Below, in pieces: positions 63,733 through 64,000 of a stretch of DNA of 64,000 nt; the stretch's first letter is position 1; each line of letters starts with the position of its first letter. The DNA is taken from positions 61,932 to 125,931 of the forward strand of contig CASDPA010000004.1 of the NCBI GenBank assembly GCA_949282255.1, written 5' to 3'. The position numbers were made by a program, and so were the translations under genes. The stretch is from an uncultured Spirochaetales bacterium. Its GTDB lineage: Bacteria > Spirochaetota > Spirochaetia > Sphaerochaetales > Sphaerochaetaceae. Under the pieces are notes generated by a model. That model saw only the letters and a program-made list of their open reading frames with translations. It had not been told where the DNA came from and made no database searches.

Positions 63733-63840
63733 CAACGACCTACTCTCCCACAGACAAGCTGCAGTACCATCGGCGCGGGAGCGTTTTACTTACGTGTTCG
63801 GGATGGGAACGTGTATTTCCACTCCGCTATTGATACCAGA
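63728..63840 (-). rRNA. rrf: 5S ribosomal RNA
   Basis: 113 nt with helix I ends TCTGG / CCAGA, loop CCCATCCCGAACACG (conserved 5S block), CGCCGATGGTACTGC, and GGGAGAGTAGGTCG at the 3' side. It reads on the minus strand, so a 23S gene, if part of the same operon, would lie beyond 64000. Gene for the 50S central protuberance RNA bound by L5 and L18. Confidence 0.95.
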
Positions 63841-64000
63841 CTGTAGAAGTATGCCTGAAAGAAATAAAAAAAGCAATAGCCAAAACTTTCCCATCTACTG
63901 CCAAACCCGTCTTTAGCGTTTAACGCAAGAAAAGTTTAGGATCAAGAAAATGTACATCACTTAGAAATCCTCGTTTCCGTGTGTGAAATGGGGATTTTTC
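63841..64000 (-). other. Region upstream of 5S rRNA, no gene seen
   Basis: The last 160 nt of the window hold no open frame of note and no recognisable 23S end. A short GCGTT-A-AACGC hairpin (about 63917-63927) and a T-rich stretch just before 5S are visible. It may be a long 23S-5S spacer. Confidence 0.4.

Overview
The window looks like a chromosomal core region of a spirochaete, probably Spirochaetales (Treponema or Sphaerochaeta relatives). This is inferred from gene order and family content, not from a tree. The supporting features are: lnt next to hup and rpsT; a ribosomal cluster led by tuf that runs through S10, spc and alpha but lacks fusA, infA, adk, map and rpsD; a long coiled-coil protein of spirochaetal type upstream of grpE-dnaK-dnaJ; RNase Y with YmdB; and a periplasmic binding protein whose signal peptide ends in the ASGAKE style common in these bacteria. 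Base composition is moderate and even. I see no insertion sequence, prophage or CRISPR array.

Layout. 1-5.4 kb: lnt (cut by the window edge), hup, rpsT and a RicT/PSP1 protein on the minus strand; a dihydrouridine synthase and a divergent PurD-like ATP-grasp protein on the plus strand; then rlmB. 5.5-18 kb: dnaJ, dnaK, grpE, the coiled-coil gene, a HAD phosphatase, der, ptsI, a GerMN lipid-anchor-less membrane protein (plus strand), ymdB and rny. 18.1-32.3 kb: the 27-gene tuf-to-rplQ unit, all on the minus strand, preceded by a strong promoter and a 250-nt structured leader and closed by a terminator after rplQ. 32.5-33.1 kb: two small genes. 33.1-45.9 kb: the rif/str unit (tRNA-Thr, rpmG, tRNA-Trp, secE, nusG, rplKAJL, rpoBC, rpsLG), again with its own promoter and terminator.

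46-57 kb holds mostly singly transcribed genes: glycogen phosphorylase, a DUF554 membrane protein, a MobA-like nucleotidyltransferase, clpB, a TetR regulator divergent from superoxide reductase, argF, rmuC and an aldose-epimerase-like gene. 57-64 kb is a methionine-transport region: metN and metI, two tandem membrane diguanylate cyclases, then metQ with its own promoter and a 190-nt leader. That leader encodes a 20-residue peptide with six methionines. The window ends in a glutaredoxin-like gene and a 5S rRNA gene.

How the parts work together: most of the window builds and controls the gene expression machinery (RNA polymerase, ribosome, EF-Tu, SecY/SecE, NusG, RNase Y, RicT). The chaperone genes grpE, dnaK and clpB share an unusual promoter element. 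The most novel candidates are the Met-rich leader upstream of metQ, the shared element at the chaperone promoters, the diguanylate cyclase pair inside the methionine transporter locus, a PurD homologue without its ATP-loop and metal ligands, the structured tuf leader, and a set of genes whose predicted transcription start falls at the start codon.
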